Assembly: GCA_026398835.1 (NCBI GenBank)
Contig: JAPLSD010000832.1
Coordinates: 1 to 5,399, forward strand
DNA length: 5,399 nucleotides
DNA from: Pseudomonas sp.
GTDB lineage: Bacteria; Pseudomonadota; Gammaproteobacteria; Pseudomonadales; Pseudomonadaceae
Reading direction: 5' to 3'
Of the stretch, positions 4,328 through 5,399 are shown piece after piece (position 1 is the first letter of the stretch; every line of letters begins with the position of its first letter). Under the pieces are notes generated by a model, which saw nothing but the letters and a program-made list of their open reading frames with translations, had not been told where the DNA came from and made no database searches. Both the position numbers and the translations under genes were made by a program.

Positions 4328-5399
4328 CTAACCAAACACCTTGGCACTGCGCAGCTCTTCAATCCGCTGCGCGCTATACCCCAACTCTCTCAACACCTCA
4401 TCGGTATGCGCGCCCAGCGCCGCGCCAATATGCCGGGGCTCAGGCAATCCGCCGGAAAATTTCAACGGGCAAGCCATCTGCGATTGCGTACTGCCATCGG
4501 CCCGAGGCACCTGGCTGACCAGTTCTCGCGCTTTCAACTGTGGATGTTCGATGGCTTCGGCGAGGCTGAGCACCGGCTCGACGCAGGCATCGACGCTGGC
4601 GAACAGCTTGCACAGTTCGGCAAAGCCATGCCTCTCGAACTCGATCTGCAACTCCAGTTTGAGCGCCCGCTGCTGTTCAGGCTTGGGTGACAAACCTTGT
4701 GCTGCAAGCTCAGGGCGACCCAACGCCGTGCAAAGCTGCTGCATGAACGCCGGTTCAAGGCTGCCCACCGACAACCAGCGGCCATCACGAGTACGGTAGT
4801 AGTCGTAAAAACTGCCGCCGTTGAGCATCTGGTTTTCCCGATCGGGCTCGACACCGCAGGCCAGGTAACCGGCACCGGCCATGGCATTCAAACTGAAGAC
4901 ACAGTCGGTCATGCTCACGTCCAGGTATTGCCCTTGCCCGCTGTGCTGGCGGGCAATCACGGCCGCCAACAGGCCAATCACTCCGTGCAGCGACCCACCG
5001 GCAATGTCCGCAGCCTGAATCCCCAGTGGTAACGGCCCGCTGTCGTTGCGCCCGGTGTAGCTGGCCAGCCCGGCCAGGGCCAGGTAGTTGATGTCATGGC
5101 CGGCGCGATCCTTATACGGACCGGTCTGGCCGTAGCCGGTGATCGACACGTAAATCAGCTTTGGGTTGATTGCCTTCAAGGCCTCATAACCCAACCCCAG
5201 ACGCTCCATGACACCTGGACGAAACTGCTCCAGAACGATGTCGTAGTCCTGCACCAGTTGCTTGACCACCTCCAGCGCCGCGGGTTGTTTGAGGTCCAGC
5301 GCCAGGCTGCGTTTGTTGCGATTGAGGTAAGCGTGGCTGGCAGATACACCCTGATCATGGGGCGGCAACACCCGCAGCAAGTCCATGCGGGTCGGCGAC
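4328..5399 (-). CDS. CaiB/BaiF (class III) CoA-transferase family, alpha-methylacyl-CoA racemase type; 5' end beyond the window
   Basis: The frame runs from the right edge (coding SPTRMDLLRVLPP at its visible start) to TAG at 4328-4330. It shows about 356 residues; full members have roughly 390-400, so about 40 N-terminal residues lie outside. The Met at 5386 is internal, not a start. Counting from that Met, family landmarks are NRNKRSLALDLK (22-33), the EQFRPGVMERLGLGYE segment (53-68), and YVSITGYGQTGPY (79-91). Next come AGHDINYLALAG (95-106) and QAADIAGGS (124-132). GSLEPAF (208-214) is further along. His97, Asp127 and Glu211 line up with the His/Asp/Glu catalytic set of mycobacterial alpha-methylacyl-CoA racemase (His126, Asp156, Glu241). 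The 30-residue His-Asp spacing is identical. That favours epimerising 2-methylacyl-CoA thioesters (branched-chain or sterol side-chain breakdown) over transferring CoA. The family also contains true CoA transferases, which use the Asp alone, so the substrate stays open. It is convergent with the SprT-family gene. Confidence 0.9.
   Translation of the reverse strand, partial: SPTRMDLLRVLPPHDQGVSASHAYLNRNKRSLALDLKQPAALEVVKQLVQDYDIVLEQFRPGVMERLGLGYEALKAINPKLIYVSITGYGQTGPYKDRAGHDINYLALAGLASYTGRNDSGPLPLGIQAADIAGGSLHGVIGLLAAVIARQHSGQGQYLDVSMTDCVFSLNAMAGAGYLACGVEPDRENQMLNGGSFYDYYRTRDGRWLSVGSLEPAFMQQLCTALGRPELAAQGLSPKPEQQRALKLELQIEFERHGFAELCKLFASVDACVEPVLSLAEAIEHPQLKARELVSQVPRADGSTQSQMACPLKFSGGLPEPRHIGAALGAHTDEVLRELGYSAQRIEELRSAKVFG

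Overview
The window looks like ordinary chromosome of a fluorescent-group Pseudomonas. The evidence is the G+C-rich codon use, a TtcA whose N-terminus starts [15 protein letters not shown] as in pseudomonads, and a fragment (TCATCGCGGGCAAGC) that resembles the REP elements of P. fluorescens and P. putida. The genus call rests on recognition and was not tested by a search.

Layout from left to right: (1) the last 43 codons of an unrecognised + strand gene (1-134). (2) A 140-bp leader (135-274) with a strong small hairpin and an 18-codon reading frame whose stop overlaps the next start as ATGA. (3) An ArnT/PMT-like GT-C membrane glycosyltransferase on + (275-1819). (4) A 37-bp gap filled by a near-perfect palindrome, shared with the convergent ttcA gene on - (1857-2681), the tRNA C32 thiolase. 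(5) A 316-bp divergent regulatory region (2682-2997) with a likely ttcA promoter on - and a sigma-S-looking -10 element on +. (6) A Yip1/YohC-like five-pass membrane protein on + (2998-3600), followed by a GCAA-tetraloop hairpin. (7) A SprT-family zinc protein on + (3759-4253). (8) A short convergent gap with a degenerate REP-like hairpin. (9) A CaiB/BaiF (class III) CoA-transferase-family gene on - (4328 to beyond the right edge), most likely an alpha-methylacyl-CoA racemase type because the His/Asp/Glu catalytic set is present.

The genes do not form one obvious pathway. They look like independent housekeeping or envelope genes: glycan transfer on the periplasmic side of the inner membrane, tRNA thiolation, an inner-membrane protein, a small metalloprotein, and acyl-CoA metabolism. 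Each has its own start and end signals.

I see no defence system, prophage, insertion sequence, CRISPR array, tRNA or rRNA, and no convincing undescribed multi-gene system. The points most worth a second look are the leader of the glycosyltransferase, the repeated TGCGT motif around the ttcA promoter, the sigma-S-like promoter of the Yip1 gene, and the Ala at the position where ArnT enzymes have a key Asp.
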